From positions 4,727 to 68,726 of the forward strand of contig NW_005179138.1 of the NCBI RefSeq assembly GCF_000350225.1: 64,000 nucleotides of DNA, written 5' to 3'. Below, in pieces: positions 49,595 to 61,749 of the stretch (its first letter is position 1; the number at the start of each line of letters is the position of its first letter). The position numbers and the translations under genes are program-made. The DNA comes from Chondrus crispus. Lineage: Eukaryota; Rhodophyta; Florideophyceae; Gigartinales; Gigartinaceae. The notes below the pieces were generated by a model, which was not told the DNA's origin, made no database searches, and was given only the letters and a program-made list of their open reading frames with translations.

Positions 49595-51350
49595 GTGGGG
49601 TTTCCTCGCAAGCCCGAAGTGCCCCGGGGTCTTCCTTCCATACCCCGTCTACCTCCTGTTACCAACCCTACCGACCCGGCCTTCCATTCGGGCTACCATT
49701 CTTCTTGGGTAGCCCGTCGATACGCCTCGCTCGAGGAGCTACAAGACAAATCCATGCGTGAACATCCTTCCCTATTTGCCTCTTCCCAGTGGTTCTCCCC
49801 TGTGGGCGTCCGCGATGTTGCTGCCATCGAACATAGTTTTGCAGACGGCGCTGGCATGTTACCCGGTCAACTACCCGTACAAGCCATTCGCACTTTTGAC
49901 TAGCGCGCCCGCATTGCCATTCCGACCTCCATCCTTCGTCACTCCTCTCCACGCGGCCGTCGCACCTTGTCCCTGCGATTCATGGACACTGTACTTGCCC
50001 GGCTTGACCTCTATTTGACCGACACCCTTATTCCTCCTTCCTTCGGCTGCGACACGTGGAGATTCCGCACGGAGGGGGAGCGCCATTATCTTGACAGTCA
50101 ACGCAGTTGGACTGCTTATGGCATAACCAATTGATAGTGACGAATGACGCAATGTCGTGGACGCGTGCGATTCTCCCTGTCAATTTCCGGCGCATGAAAC
50201 GCGGGAACCTCTTCTTCTTCCAACACACCGTTCGGTACGAGCGCAAAATGAGGTCGGACACAGGATACTTCCTGGCATACCAAATGATCGAGGCGGGGGA
50301 GATCGCGCGGTCACACTACGTCAACCGAAACCAGCAGCTTCCCTCATGGTGGGGTCAGTTTGAAGTCTGCCAAGGATTTTGGTCGGAATTGAGCCCCATC
50401 CTTACCTACTTCGGCAGCCACCTGAACGACCCCTGATACGGGTTGTGGGTTGTCTTCATGACCGAGTGGTGCGTGAAGGTCGCTGGCACCTTGCTTTGGG
50501 AGGCGTATGATTGTTGGCGTCTGTGGTACCCTCCCCCGAAGCTCGTTGAGCTCATGTGCCTTCTGGATTACACTTTCCCCCTGGGTGGCGCCGACATCGA
50601 CCTCGAGTTGCACTCGCTGCTCTACAAAATTAGGCAGATCGACTGGGACAGCGTTCCCCCTCACAACTCTTCCCGCTCCTTCCCTCCTTTTCTCCCGGAC
50701 GTAGTCACAGCGCAGCGGGCGACTTCGTCTGGTTTAACCCTTGGACGTCGACGTTGTGCTCATCCTCAGAAGCTCGACTGAGTCGACAGTTCGGGAATCA
50801 AAACCCCATCCCCGACGCGGTTCCCGAGCGATGCGTGGACCCTCGTGCAGAGAGCGTGTGCTCTCGACCGTCCGGGCCTTCGTCTCCTCGTTCCGCGGTC
50901 CAACCTTCCACGCCGGACGTACAGTCCCCAACGCCTTGTCTCACCGAGCCGTCTTTGCCTGCAATTCCACCTCAGCCGGCTCTTTCACTGCCACGCCCCC
51001 CTCCGGTGGGCCCATCTACACGCGGAAGTCCTCCTCGCGTCGTCTTTCCCTCAACAAACTCAACCAAAACCCTATCAGTTCGGGAAGTGCCGCCGTCTGA
51101 CGTGGGTCCGACCCCACGTCAGACTTCCCCTGTACGTGAGGAGCCACCCGTCACGCCTGCCTTGGCTCTTCCTTCACCCTCAGTTCCCAAAGAAAACAAC
51201 ACCGCCTCAGGCGTCTATCATCGACTTCTCCGGGCCCATGGCGTAGAGGCAGAGGCACTGCAGGGTGCAACTGTGGAGGACCTACGCGTCCTCGCCCGTC
51301 TCCTCACCTCTCTGCCGAAGGAAAGCGGCTCCGGTGCTCCGTCCCGTTGA
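49595..51350 (+). pseudogene. Antisense accessory ORF of C, broken
   Basis: This lies opposite to gag-pol, starting about 180 bp from the 3' LTR. The frame from 49595 has a TAG at 49901 and then several stops near 50130, where it shifts by one base to the frame 50107-50781, which itself has a TGA at 50434. A third frame, 50754-51350, supplies the C-terminus. Blocks shared with A, in order, are 'GVRDVAAIEHSFADGAGMLPG', 'DTWRFRTEGERHY', 'MSWTRAILP', 'LAYQMIEA', 'PSWWGQFEVCQGF', 'TYFGSHLND', 'QIDWDSVPP', a Pro-rich region, and 'YHRLLRAHGVEAEALQGATV'. The protein would be roughly 580 aa. Decay matches the old age of C. The function is unknown. Confidence 0.6.
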
Positions 51351-54300
51351 TCTGCTGTTCACGGCCGATCCCTCATGACCCATTTTCGACTCATTACCCC
51401 TTTTGTGAGAGTAAATATGCGTTCTCTCCTCCTCAGCTTCCTCCTCTCTCTTTTTTTCCTTTTTCATTTTCTTTGCAACATGCCTCCATCCGTCTCCGGT
51501 CACACCTTGGTCCGTAGACTTCCTCCTCTTATTGTATGCACCCCGCCCTTTCGTTTGCACATCATCTTCTGTCAATCTCCCCCTCTTTTTCCCAATTTCG
51601 TCCTCTTTTTCCCAATTTCCTCCTCTTTACCGCAATTTCCTCCTCTTTACCGCAGCCCTGGCGCGGCTTTCCCTCCTTTCCAATCAGGTCAACAAATATC
51701 TGCAGGTAGTATGACAACAAGAGCCCTATTTCACCTACAACCCATTTCGAGCGGTGTGGCATTGACAATACCCTGGGTATTCCATTCCTTGGGCGCGCTC
51801 AGCGAGCGCTGTGCGGCAGATGCGTAGATGCCTTGTTCGACTGTCGGGGCTGTGACCGACCTCAGCCTAGACCTACTACGATGCCCTCCTCTTTTTCACC
51901 GCGTCCGGCAACTTCCCCATCTCAAAATGACGGCGTCAAACCGTCCTCGAGTTCCCTGATTTTCCTTAAGTTCTGCGCGTCGTCGGCGGGGGGGGAGTAC
52001 TGTGTAATCCCTTCACTCTAAAGCGTGGCCTTCGCTCCTCCTTTCCCGCGCCTGGCACGCGAACCTTGTAAGAATATTTGAAATGTTCCTTTCCACCTTG
52101 TCCGTCGACCTCGCGTGGCGAGTGTCTTGGGAGTGTCGCAACGGGTACACGGGATCCTTGTAGCAATCGCCGTGTGCGAGGACGTCATTAAAGCGAGCGC
52201 GGCGCGCTCTTCCCTGTTCACTGGCAGTGAGTGGCCATGTGCGCGTTATCCGTGTGTCTTCTCTATATTTGCACTTCCCTTTCGACCCACCAACGTCATG
52301 TCAATTGACGTCCACGTCTCAGCAGCTACTTTGTCGTAACATTTTTTCTCTACCTCATTGTTCCCGGTATCCGATCTCAGGAGGTTTACACCTCGCGATC
52401 CGGGTTGTCTCGTTAACTCACGTTTCTACATTCCCCAATAAAATTTCTGAAGGCGCGGCTAGACTTGCATCACCTGGGAACGCGTCTGTCCTCGTCGAGC
52501 ACTTGTTGTTCTTACGGAGCCGACCCCACCGAAGTGTGCAGCGTCCCCGAGGTTTGGTTGCTTTGACCTTATATCCATTGCAGTCGGTGGGGCCGTGTTC
52601 TCGAGCTACGCTGTCCTTACAGTCTCTCTTTCCTTTGTGACGTTGTCGTCGAGTTGTCCTCGTGGTTGCCTCATGTGAAATGAGTTGGTGTCAATGTATC
52701 CTCTATTATGTCCTCTGACCACCACCGCGTCGTCGGCGCGAAGTCGGCGTCGTCATTTCCCTTTCGTCGTCGCAGACACGCAGGTCCCGAAATGTCGACG
52801 TCGACGACGGGAGTCACAGGGTTCTGGGCCTTGGCTCAGAGGCTTCATCGCAATTTAAGCCTTGCAAGGACAAAGTGTCGTGTACGAATTTGACAAGTGT
52901 ACAGGTGTTTGGCAGTGTCCTCAGCCTGTAGTCGGGATTTGAACGAGACGTCCATTTTGTGGTTACCCTCCTAACCGTCGGGGGACACTGCGGGAAGTAT
53001 TTCAGACATCCGTTTTCGGAAATCATTACCAGCTTCTGAACTTCGGGGGTGCTACGTCGGCGGAGTGTGGGGATAAATCCTCATTCTTTTCCTCGGTATG
53101 TTGTCGTGCGACCGAGGCCACTCGTGTCCGCGACCGTCAACAGAAATCGGTGGCCATGGTTCTAATCTTCCTGGCGTCGACACTGCAACAATAAAAAGAT
53201 TCGTAAAGGGCGCCGGAGCTCGTATCACTTCATGACACGCCTGTCTTTGACGAATACTGTCTTCTTCGAACGAGATGCCACGAAATGTGACCTCCTCAGT
53301 AACGGCGGCGAGCCGATTTTTGTTATCATTGTAGGGAAACGGCGAGCGAACAATTCACCTACTCCGTGCAGTATAGTTTCGTGCGTTAACGCGCGCACCT
53401 TTCCAGGTGGTTTACGACGCTGACGGACCGAAAGTCTCCACCCTTGCTTGTGCCACGACATCCTCTATTCCGACGAGCGACAGCAATCCGCTCCTTCGAT
53501 TTCGTGCGTGACTCCAGTCACTGCATTGTATACATGTATATACATATTCTTTTTATGTTCTTCGGACATCCTTCCAGCTCCTCACGCAGCACATCATTCT
53601 TGACAGGCACAGGGAGTCTCGCAATTTGGCGTCCTTGCAAAACGAACAGACACTTGGCTCTCCGTCTCCGCTTGAACCAACGCGTCGTAGATTAGTGGCG
53701 ATCGTCGGTTCGTAAGTCTTCCTGGCAAGGGCGTTGACCGGCGCACGTCGCGCGGCTTTCTTTCCGCTCCCCGTGGTTCGGGGTCTGTGCCCTGCATGTC
53801 ACAAAAGAAACGAAAAAAAGAAAAGGGACAGAAAACGAAAACAAAACAAAAGCAAAAGAAGAGAAAGAAGGACTTGGGGGTAGGCGGGTACATAGGTCGC
53901 TCGTGGGACGAAACGAATGTGCACGCGGTGAAACCCATCCTTTCTGATTGTGTTGACACATTAACCTTCTCGTCGATGACGAAGTCAGTCGTGTAATTGC
54001 TCGCGTGATACCATGAGCTTGCGACACGGTGTTGCTTCTTCGGCTCGCCCTCAATTGCGAACAGCCCGCGACACAGGGCGTCGTTTTGTGCCTTCTCGCA
54101 TGCTTGCCTGAAGTCTTTTTGCGACGATCGTCGGTCGTCTACCAAACGATCTATTTCCTTCTACTTCTCCTCGGTAACGAGGTCCTGTTGAGCGATACAA
54201 GCAAAACATAAACATTGACGACAAAGGAAAATCAGAAACCCGTTAGAGGTGGAACCGCGCGCACGACTGCTGTACGTCATCGGCGTTCCCATCAGGACTT

Positions 54301-54835
54301 CCTTGCGACTCAGTCGGAGCACGGGCGGCGTCGGTGGCGTGTTGCAGCCCGTCGCAGATGCTCGAACTTGACTTCGCGAATATCTCCACGTCCTGTACTC
54401 TCGACCAGCGGTACCGTTCCTTTAACTTTCGTTAAAATTCACACTGCACTTCTACTTCTGTGTTTCGCATTTTCCCGTACGACAATTGTCCGTTTTGTCC
54501 ATTCTTAAAATGCCTCATTGAATTTTCATCAAATCAAATTGGACCGGGGCGGATCACTGATCCAAATGTCATATCACGTGCGCACGACCGCTACGCGTGA
54601 TCATACGTAATTTGCGTATTATCTACACCGGAGACTACAGTAACTCCTCCATTTCTTTGGAGGGCGACACTCGCCGCTCTCTACATGTGCAGCGGTCAAG
54701 GGAAAATTGCCTATCTCACTTCTTCTCTCCATCTTCTTACTCTCTGCTGTCCCGACTCCTGTGAGCACCACTCTTCCCTGTCTTCGCGCCGCGTCTCAAA
54801 GTACCAATTCCAACTTGACGACATCCCAACGGGTG
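51351..54835. other. Long untranslated part of C
   Basis: About 3.5 kb without a supported gene. A 20-bp pyrimidine-rich unit is repeated three times at 51591-51650. An A/G-rich block, nearly free of C and T, spans about 53802-53870. Short frames are low-complexity. Confidence 0.5.
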
Positions 54836-56407
54836 TTACCCCGCTTGGGCGCGTCCGACTTGCGGCGGCAAGGATAACTTCTTCCTTCGGAAATATCTCA
54901 CCACGGCGCTGCGCGGTAATTGCGCGACTGGTTCCCACGTCGCGTCCTTCGTCTCATATCCATACCATTTCACCCTGAGGACTAATTCCTCATCTTGATA
55001 CCCGTGATCGGTGATCTTTTCTATCACGTACTCGGCATTCTCATTTTCTTCCTCGCGTCTGGGGTTAATTTCTTCCCCCTCCTGAAGATTCCCCGACTCC
55101 TCCAACTCTTCTGAATTAGTTGTCCTCCGTAAGTCTTGTGGTATCTCCGCTGACGGGTTTCGACTGACAACATCTTTCTCGTCCTCTAACATCTGCGCTC
55201 GCGTGGGAGGACCTTCCTCACTCTCCATCACGTCGCGTTCTTTATTCCCCTCGCGTCCGCTGAGGAACTGTAGAGCCTGTCGTAGGCCTGATATCGACAT
55301 GTAGTCCATGGGACTAGGGGCTAATTCGACTCTATCTCGCGACAAGTGCTCTTCTTGGTCGCCTATGGCGACGACAACCGTGTTCTTATTTGATTTCTTG
55401 ACTGCATGCGGTCCCGTGGCAACTTGTGCCAGCTTATGTCTAGGTTCTGTTGCGGTTCCCTGTTCCTTCCGGAGGAAAACGTAGGATCCTGAAGGGATGT
55501 CATACTTCGGTTTGGGAAGCCTTGCGTCAAAGTTTCGCTTGTAGCGCGCTTGTTCTTTTCGCAGGCTCTTATCAGCGCCTTTCATCAGGCTTTCCAACCA
55601 CGACTGCCATTTCAGGTAATACGCTCGATTTGAGCTAAATCCTTCCAAAGTTGGCTGCGCTTGTAACGCAATGCTTCTCGGCGCCCGAGCTAACAACAGC
55701 TCGAAGGGCGCGATGTTCGTAGTTTGATTAACTTGCGTGTTGTATGCGAACGTCACAGCGTCGCTAAATAGGTCCCAGTCCTTGGGATGCTCTCCAACAT
55801 ATTTTCGCAACGCGGAAGTCAGCGTGCGGTTAAACCTCTCAACTTGGCCGTTGGCTTGCGGGTGGTACGTAGTCGTGAACACATTGCGTATGCCCAGAAT
55901 TCGGCAGACATTCTGAAAGAACCGGGGCGTGAACTGTGTTCCATTGTCGGACAGCAGCTTGACCGGCGGTCCGTACACGAATACCCAATGGTGAACGAAG
56001 GCTTGTGCGATGTGCGCAGCTGATATCTTCTTCAACGGTACGGTTCGTACCAGTTTGGAGTATCGATCGCTGATCACGAGAATATACCGATTTCCTCGTT
56101 TAGTTGCAATTAGCTCGCCGAGGATGTCGATGGCCACAAACTCCAGCGGGGCTTTGGGCGTGAACAGCTTCATTTCCTTCGTGTTTTTCTTAACTTCACC
56201 CTTTCCCGCGCACATGCGGCGCAGTTCTTCGCGACTGCGTAGCAGTCTAGGGCCATCGTAGGCCAATAAAAATATCTTCTCAATGTCTTGTAAAGTTTCC
56301 TGCCTCCCGGGTGGCCTGCCAATTTTGCGTAGTGGCTCAACCCTAGAACGCGGTCTCTTAATGATTGTAGTATCACCACTTGTACAAACTCTGCCGCGGT
56401 ACGGCAT
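54836..56407 (-). CDS. Integrase core and chromodomain of C
   Basis: A 523-codon frame holding the integrase DDE core: Asp in 'AIDILGEL', Asp in 'LSDNGTQFT', Glu in 'NGQVERFNRT'. It continues with the GPY/F-like 'VATGPHAVKKSNK', a Glu-rich disordered segment, and a C-terminal chromodomain ('YVIEKITDHG...LRVKWYGYETKDATWEPVAQLP'). It is the longest intact piece of C's pol. Its first real codons are near 56190, where a frameshift separates it from the zinc-binding part upstream. Residues before that are out-of-frame sequence. Confidence 0.85.
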   Translation of the reverse strand: MPYRGRVCTSGDTTIIKRPRSRVEPLRKIGRPPGRQETLQDIEKIFLLAYDGPRLLRSREELRRMCAGKGEVKKNTKEMKLFTPKAPLEFVAIDILGELIATKRGNRYILVISDRYSKLVRTVPLKKISAAHIAQAFVHHWVFVYGPPVKLLSDNGTQFTPRFFQNVCRILGIRNVFTTTYHPQANGQVERFNRTLTSALRKYVGEHPKDWDLFSDAVTFAYNTQVNQTTNIAPFELLLARAPRSIALQAQPTLEGFSSNRAYYLKWQSWLESLMKGADKSLRKEQARYKRNFDARLPKPKYDIPSGSYVFLRKEQGTATEPRHKLAQVATGPHAVKKSNKNTVVVAIGDQEEHLSRDRVELAPSPMDYMSISGLRQALQFLSGREGNKERDVMESEEGPPTRAQMLEDEKDVVSRNPSAEIPQDLRRTTNSEELEESGNLQEGEEINPRREEENENAEYVIEKITDHGYQDEELVLRVKWYGYETKDATWEPVAQLPRSAVVRYFRRKKLSLPPQVGRAQAG

Positions 56408-58103
56408 AGAGTTCCTTCGAGTTCCTCGGTCTCCACGCTGAACGTTCTCACCTTTCCGGCGTCCATTTCTTCCTTGATGCGATTGCAGAAGGGGTCGACG
56501 GCTTGCTCGCGAATGAGCTCCTCCGGAGTGACAGCTTGGAATTGATCGAGGCGATCAGGGGCGGTCCCCCCCTCAAGAGCGAGGATGTCGTCTATCGCGT
56601 CAAAACTTTCCTCGTCCTCCACTGTATCTTCGGCCGGTTCGGCCGTAAAGCATGGGATTTCGTCGTCGATTTAGTCGACGGTTTCTCCTGCGGTCCGCAA
56701 CCTTGACAAAGCGTCCGTCTGGCTGTTAGCCTTTCCCTTTTTGTACTTATTTCAAAATCAAATTCCGAGAGGCGTAGCCTCCATCACATTAATCTCTCGC
56801 AGGGGTCGGTTACGTTCATCAACCACCTCAATGAGGCATGGCCGGTATGCACGATGAAGTGCTCGCCATATAGATATGGTCTTAAAGTCTGTACGGCCCA
56901 AATTACCGCTAGACATTCTTTTTCTGATACCGAATAGTTTCTCTCGGCTGCGGCTAACGTTTTTGAAAAGAACCCGATGGGTTTGCGTCGTGCATCTGGG
57001 TGTGTTTGAAATAATGCAGCGCCGATTTGATAGTCGCTTGCATCGGTATCTACCGAGTAGGGTCGGTCCTTCTTCGGCAGCGCCAACACCGGCGGTGCCA
57101 GAATGGCGTCCTTGAGCTTATGAAAAGCTTTCTTGCACGGTTCGTCGAATCCTTCCAACTGGACCGGTTGTCCTTACTTCAACAGTTGGTTGAGCGGATG
57201 CGCGATTTTCGCATAATGCGGAACGAATCTGCGGTAGACAATACAAAGTCCCAAGAAGCTCCTGAGCTGGGTCTGCGTTTGAGGGTACCTCACTTGTTCC
57301 AATGCGACGGTTCGCGCAGCGTCCACTTCCAATGTACCTGGCCGAACTACATGGCCCAGGTACTTGATCTTTTCGACGAAACATTCACACTTGCGAAGCT
57401 TGAGCTTCACACCTGCCTTCTCCAATACAGACAGTATTTCATCCACGTGCACGATGTGCTCCTCCCATGACTTGCTAAAAATTATTATGTCGTCCAGATA
57501 CACCAAACAGCACTTCCAACGGAACGGAGAGAGCAGGATATCCATTGCTCTCTGAAACGTCGCTGGCACGTTAGTTAGCCCGAAGGGCATTCTTGAGAAG
57601 CGATACAGTCCTGAATGACACGAAAATGCGGTCTTGTCGCGGTCGCGCTCAGGGATAGGCATCTGCCAATATCCCGAGATCGCGTCCAACGCGGAGAAAA
57701 CCTTGGTGTCACCAAGCGAGTCCAGGCACTCATCCATGCGCGGTAAGGGGTACGTGTCCTTCACCGTCACTGCGTTCAGCCTGCGGTAGTCTACGAAAAA
57801 ACGCATTGACCCGTCCGGCTTGGGCACCAGCAACACGGGCGACGCCCATTCTGACTGCGCTGGTTCTATCACTCCTGCCTCCAACATCTTCTGCACCTCT
57901 GCATCTTCTACTTCGCGGGCTTTAGGCCCGGCCCGATACGGGGCTTGTGCGATGGGACGAGTCTCGGGGATCAACTCGATCCGATGGACTGTGGTATTAA
58001 TTTCACCAAGCGTCCCATCCCACATCCTTGAATACTTCTTCAACATCCGACGGAACTGCTCGCGCAGCCGGTCCGGCACGTGGCTCAGGTCGAGGTCCTC
58101 CAC
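56170..58103 (-). pseudogene. pol: RT, RNase H and integrase zinc region of C, broken
   Basis: RT runs from 58103 to 57174 with 'YLDD' at 57489-57500. An in-frame stop at 57174 separates it from RNase H (57158-56784, 'DTDASDYQIGAAL', 'GFFSKTLAAAERNYS'). Another stop and a frameshift between 56784 and 56622 lead to the HHCC region ('SHYAKLAGHPGG...CAACARERV', to 56170). The sequence order is normal and catalytic residues survive, so this is recent decay of a functional gene. Confidence 0.85.
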
Positions 58104-58172
58104 GTCCGGCGGTGGCGGCTCAATCCTGCGTTGCGGCTTCGTAGATGCCGACGCGGAGAGGCCTGCCGACCG

Positions 58173-59129
58173 TTATTCTGGCTGGTCCTCGCGGCCTTTG
58201 TCCGACGGTTCGCATCTTGTCTCGCCCGTAGGCGCCTTGGGAGAATTAGGAAATTTTTCCTTCTTCCTCTCTTGAATTCCGAGAACTTCACCAATGGTGG
58301 TTTTGCTCTCGAGCGCAGCTCTCGGATGCGGCAATAATTCTGCCACCACCTGGCCTTTTTGCACCCTGACAGGGTACGTCCTAAAATTCGCAACGAGTAA
58401 ACGAAATGGCCTGTCAGGCTCAACCTGAACGACACCATTCGTGCACGTCAACCCGGGCCTTTCGTACAACGACGAGTACGGCTGAACCACAACCAAGCCC
58501 GCCCTCTTCGAGGTGCATTCCACGACGCGTTGCGTCCCTGGCTCGATAGTCGTGGCTCTTACCACTTTCACCTTAGGGGAAATTCGCTCCCCCTTTCCAT
58601 CGTTATCGTCCTCTCCCGGGACGAGGTTCTTCTTCCCTTTTCTCGTCGAGAACCGCATAACTATCGGAACCTCCGAGATATCCGCCAACTCAACCGTTTT
58701 CTTCCTTGGATAAATTGTTTCCACAAACCGGTCACAGTAGTCTGCGCCTAGAATTAGCGGTACTGCCAGCTTTTCGCACACAATAAAATCGGCGGCAGCC
58801 ACAAATCGTCGAAATCTCACGGGCATCTTGATGGTTCCGAGAGTCTGGAGTGGCCTGTTATTCGCGTCGTCAATGTCTTAGGTCGGTCCGTAGGACACTA
58901 GAGATTCCATTCCAGCCGGGAGTTCCGATCTTCGCACAAGGTTTGATCCCACGCCGGTGTCTAATACAGACAACACCCGGCTCATCAATCCAACTGTTGG
59001 TCCAATGTCCGCGTAAACTTTATAGTTTTTTCGCGCAAGAACCAAAATCTTCTCGGGACACTCCCTTCGCTTAAGCCTATACCAGGGTCTTCGAACTTCT
59101 TCCAACGGATGATCTCTGGCTCGGCTCAA
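58173..59129 (-). pseudogene. Protease region of C
   Basis: One phase interrupted by TAA at 58878-58880 and ended by TAA at 58173-58175. The latter is in the same phase as RT, so protease and RT were once one pol frame. 'VLDTGVGSNLV' carries the active Asp-Thr-Gly, and 'LAVPLILGADYCDRF' is the second conserved strand. The arrangement matches pol of A. Confidence 0.8.
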
Positions 59130-59292
59130 AATTTTCTTGACTTCAGCTGGCCCTTTGGGCTTGGCTTATCCATCCACCCATCAACCTCCTCATCGGGGCA
59201 AATTTTTTCCTTTAGAGACGGGGAACGGGGCTGGGCCACGGGCACAGTACGTCGACCCTGTGCCTCTCGCGGCTCACGCGAGATTCCCCTCT

Positions 59293-61592
59293 CTAGTTTT
59301 CCTGCCGCTGCGGGACCTTTCTCACGTCCGACGACGCGGGCCCCGCGGCAGGCCCTCTGAAGGGTTGGTTCGGCCTCGGCGTTGAAGCACTCGGCGTGCT
59401 CGCTGTCTGCGAATCGAACCAATTCTTGACCCTCAGGTAGCTCGTCGATGGTATTCCTAACCTCTCCATCGGAAACAACGCCTCATAATTTTCCAAAACT
59501 CGATGCATTTCCCGGAGGGAAAGTATGCACGTTGGTGCGGCGTGCCCCTTTTCATAACAATGATAGCACACCAGTCGGTGCTTCTTGACGGGATATTGCG
59601 GCCTAGGTCCTCCACGGGTCGGCGGCCTTCCTTGATGTTGCGGCCTCCCCATCCAGCCTGGCCTTCGAAATGTCGTACCCTTGTCCTCCATCGGAATGCG
59701 CGGCGCCGGCGTGTGGGCGCGCCCCCGGAACGTCATCACGGGATCCGTGGGCTCCGAAAACGACTCCGTCGTGTACGTGGGCGTCGGTAGAGTTGACGAC
59801 CCGCTTACCCCGTAGTCCTCGTGTCCGTAGCCCTCCGATGGCTCAATAAAATTGCCTTCGGCTACCAATATGCTCCTTCGTACTGACTTTCGCTGTCTCC
59901 GTGCGCACCGTGCTCATTTGACGCGGAAATGGACTCGGCCAAATGGACGGCGGCGTGACTTTTGCGACCGGGATAAGAAGCCCTCGGCTTCTTACCAGCC
60001 CTGATCGTCGACGGCGTTTGAATCGTGACCTTCTTGGTCTTCTCATCCTTAGCGCGGCTCGCCGAGCCATGCGCCTTCGCGTAATTAACTACTCTCAAAA
60101 ACGAAACGTCCCGATTGTCTTGTCGGTATTGAGATACCATCGGCTTGATACTCGAATCGAGTCCTTCAATAAACATCGTCATTTGTTCTTCCATCGAATA
60201 TACGTTTCCACATCGATTGCTCGCGTCCGTCAGACGGATATAAAATTCCATCTCGTCTTCAGATGGTCTTTGCTGAACCTATGGCAATGCGAGCACGGCT
60301 TGACGAACCGCCTCGTCGGTTGCCAAACTCCTCAACAACCACTGTACGGCCTCCGGCCAAACGGACACTTTTCCGTGATGGGACCCGGCCGTCTGAGACA
60401 CCGAAGTGTACTGTCTCAAGGCGACGCCACTTAGAAATTCGGACAACAAGCGGATCGCTTGCCCCTCGTCTATTTCTTGAGTATCGAACTCTTGAACTAA
60501 TTTTGCCAAAAAATCCAACACAAGGACTCCGTCCTCACCTGTGAACGTGTTGTCTTTCTTCACCTTAGGCCGAATATCTCTCCTGATTTTTCGCACGGCG
60601 GTCCGCCGGGAACTTGACAAATATGTCTGTGGGTTCCGCAAACGGTACGTTCGTTACGAAAGTAATTTCTTGAAGAGGTAGTTGGTCGGATTCAGCTCCT
60701 CCAACTCCTCCCATCGCGGCCCGCGCCGCGTTGCCACATCTTCGGGCTCCGCGTCCTTGTCTCTCCGCGAGGCGGACGAAGTTATCCCGCCCCGTCTGGA
60801 GGTAATTTTCTTGCCCAGCGAAATTCCTTTCCCTTCCTCTGAACGATGTTCGGAATCGCTGGCATGGTTCGACAAGCCGTCGTCACCATCTTTGGAAAGG
60901 CCATTCGACTCGGTCATTGAGTCTTGGTCCTCCGGCTCGTCACTACAGTGACTCTTGCTCCTGCGTCGCAGATTCTTCTTCGAAGTCTTCGACTTGGAAC
61001 TCCGCTGTACCGCGGCCTTGTCCTTCTTCGATTGACGATCGCCTTCTCGACCCGTTGGGAGCGGCTCTTGCCCGGCGACCTGTTCGAGGTCCTTGAGACG
61101 ATGAGCGGCGCGGTCGAACCTGTCGTCGATACTGCTTCTAAATTTACCTAAGGACTCCAAAGCTTGATTCCCGTCGCGCCTTGCGTCCTTGACTGAACTT
61201 TTCAACGAAGCTAGGACCTCCGGCTCCAGGCCGTCGGTTGCCTCACCTCGCTTCTTCTCGACGAGATCCACTCGAGCCGATAGTTCTCCTAAAACGGCGT
61301 GGAACTCGGATGCTTGCAACTCCAGTTGCTTCCGGACGAGGGCTAATTCAGCCTCGAGATTTTTCGTCATCTCTTGGCGAATTTCCTCGCCCATCTTCTC
61401 GAACCTGTAGGATAGGTTATCCTTGTCGGTTTCGATCCCCGTCGGGGATTCTTGACCTTCGGGATCCGTGGCCGTATTGGCCTGGCTTCGGGTGCGAGGA
61501 CCTCGCGGGATCCTCGAAGCCCTTGCCGATCCGACTCTGCTCGCCCCGGGACCGACGTCCTCTGGTGCGCTGGTCGACATGGTTCGTTTCAA
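59293..61592 (-). pseudogene. gag: Gag of C, two stops and a frameshift
   Basis: The frame starts at 61592 (the ATG is a few codons in) and is interrupted by TAA at 60654-60656 and TAG at 60279-60281. It shifts by one base near 59865. The order is a Lys/Glu-rich coiled-coil N-terminus, a Ser/Lys-rich spacer, a capsid-like region ('VLVLDFLAKLVQEFDTQEI', 'WPEAVQWLLRSLA'), then a zinc knuckle CX2CX4HX4C ('CYHCYEKGHAAPTC', about 59530-59572) and a Pro/Arg tail. Confidence 0.8.
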
Positions 61593-61727
61593 AAAAAGAA
61601 TCTAACTTAACACAAAGAAAAAAAATAGAAAACGCTACAGCACCTGAATAAACTTACGTCGCAGAGAAAACTCCTGTAGTTCGTTTCAGCTTACGCAGTT
61701 TCTAGATCGGGTCTCCAGTACGCAAAA

Positions 61728-61745
61728 TTCTAGGTCGGGAGACCA
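61728..61745 (-). other. Primer binding site of C
   Basis: TGGTCTCCCGACCTAGAA on the minus strand, 4 nt from the LTR, identical to A and D. A degenerate second copy (TTCTAGATCGGGTCTCCA on the plus strand) lies at about 61699-61716. Confidence 0.8.
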
Positions 61746-61749
61746 CTTT

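Noticed and set aside
53787-53996. Lys-rich 69-codon ORF
   Set aside because: It arises from an A/G-rich simple-sequence block.
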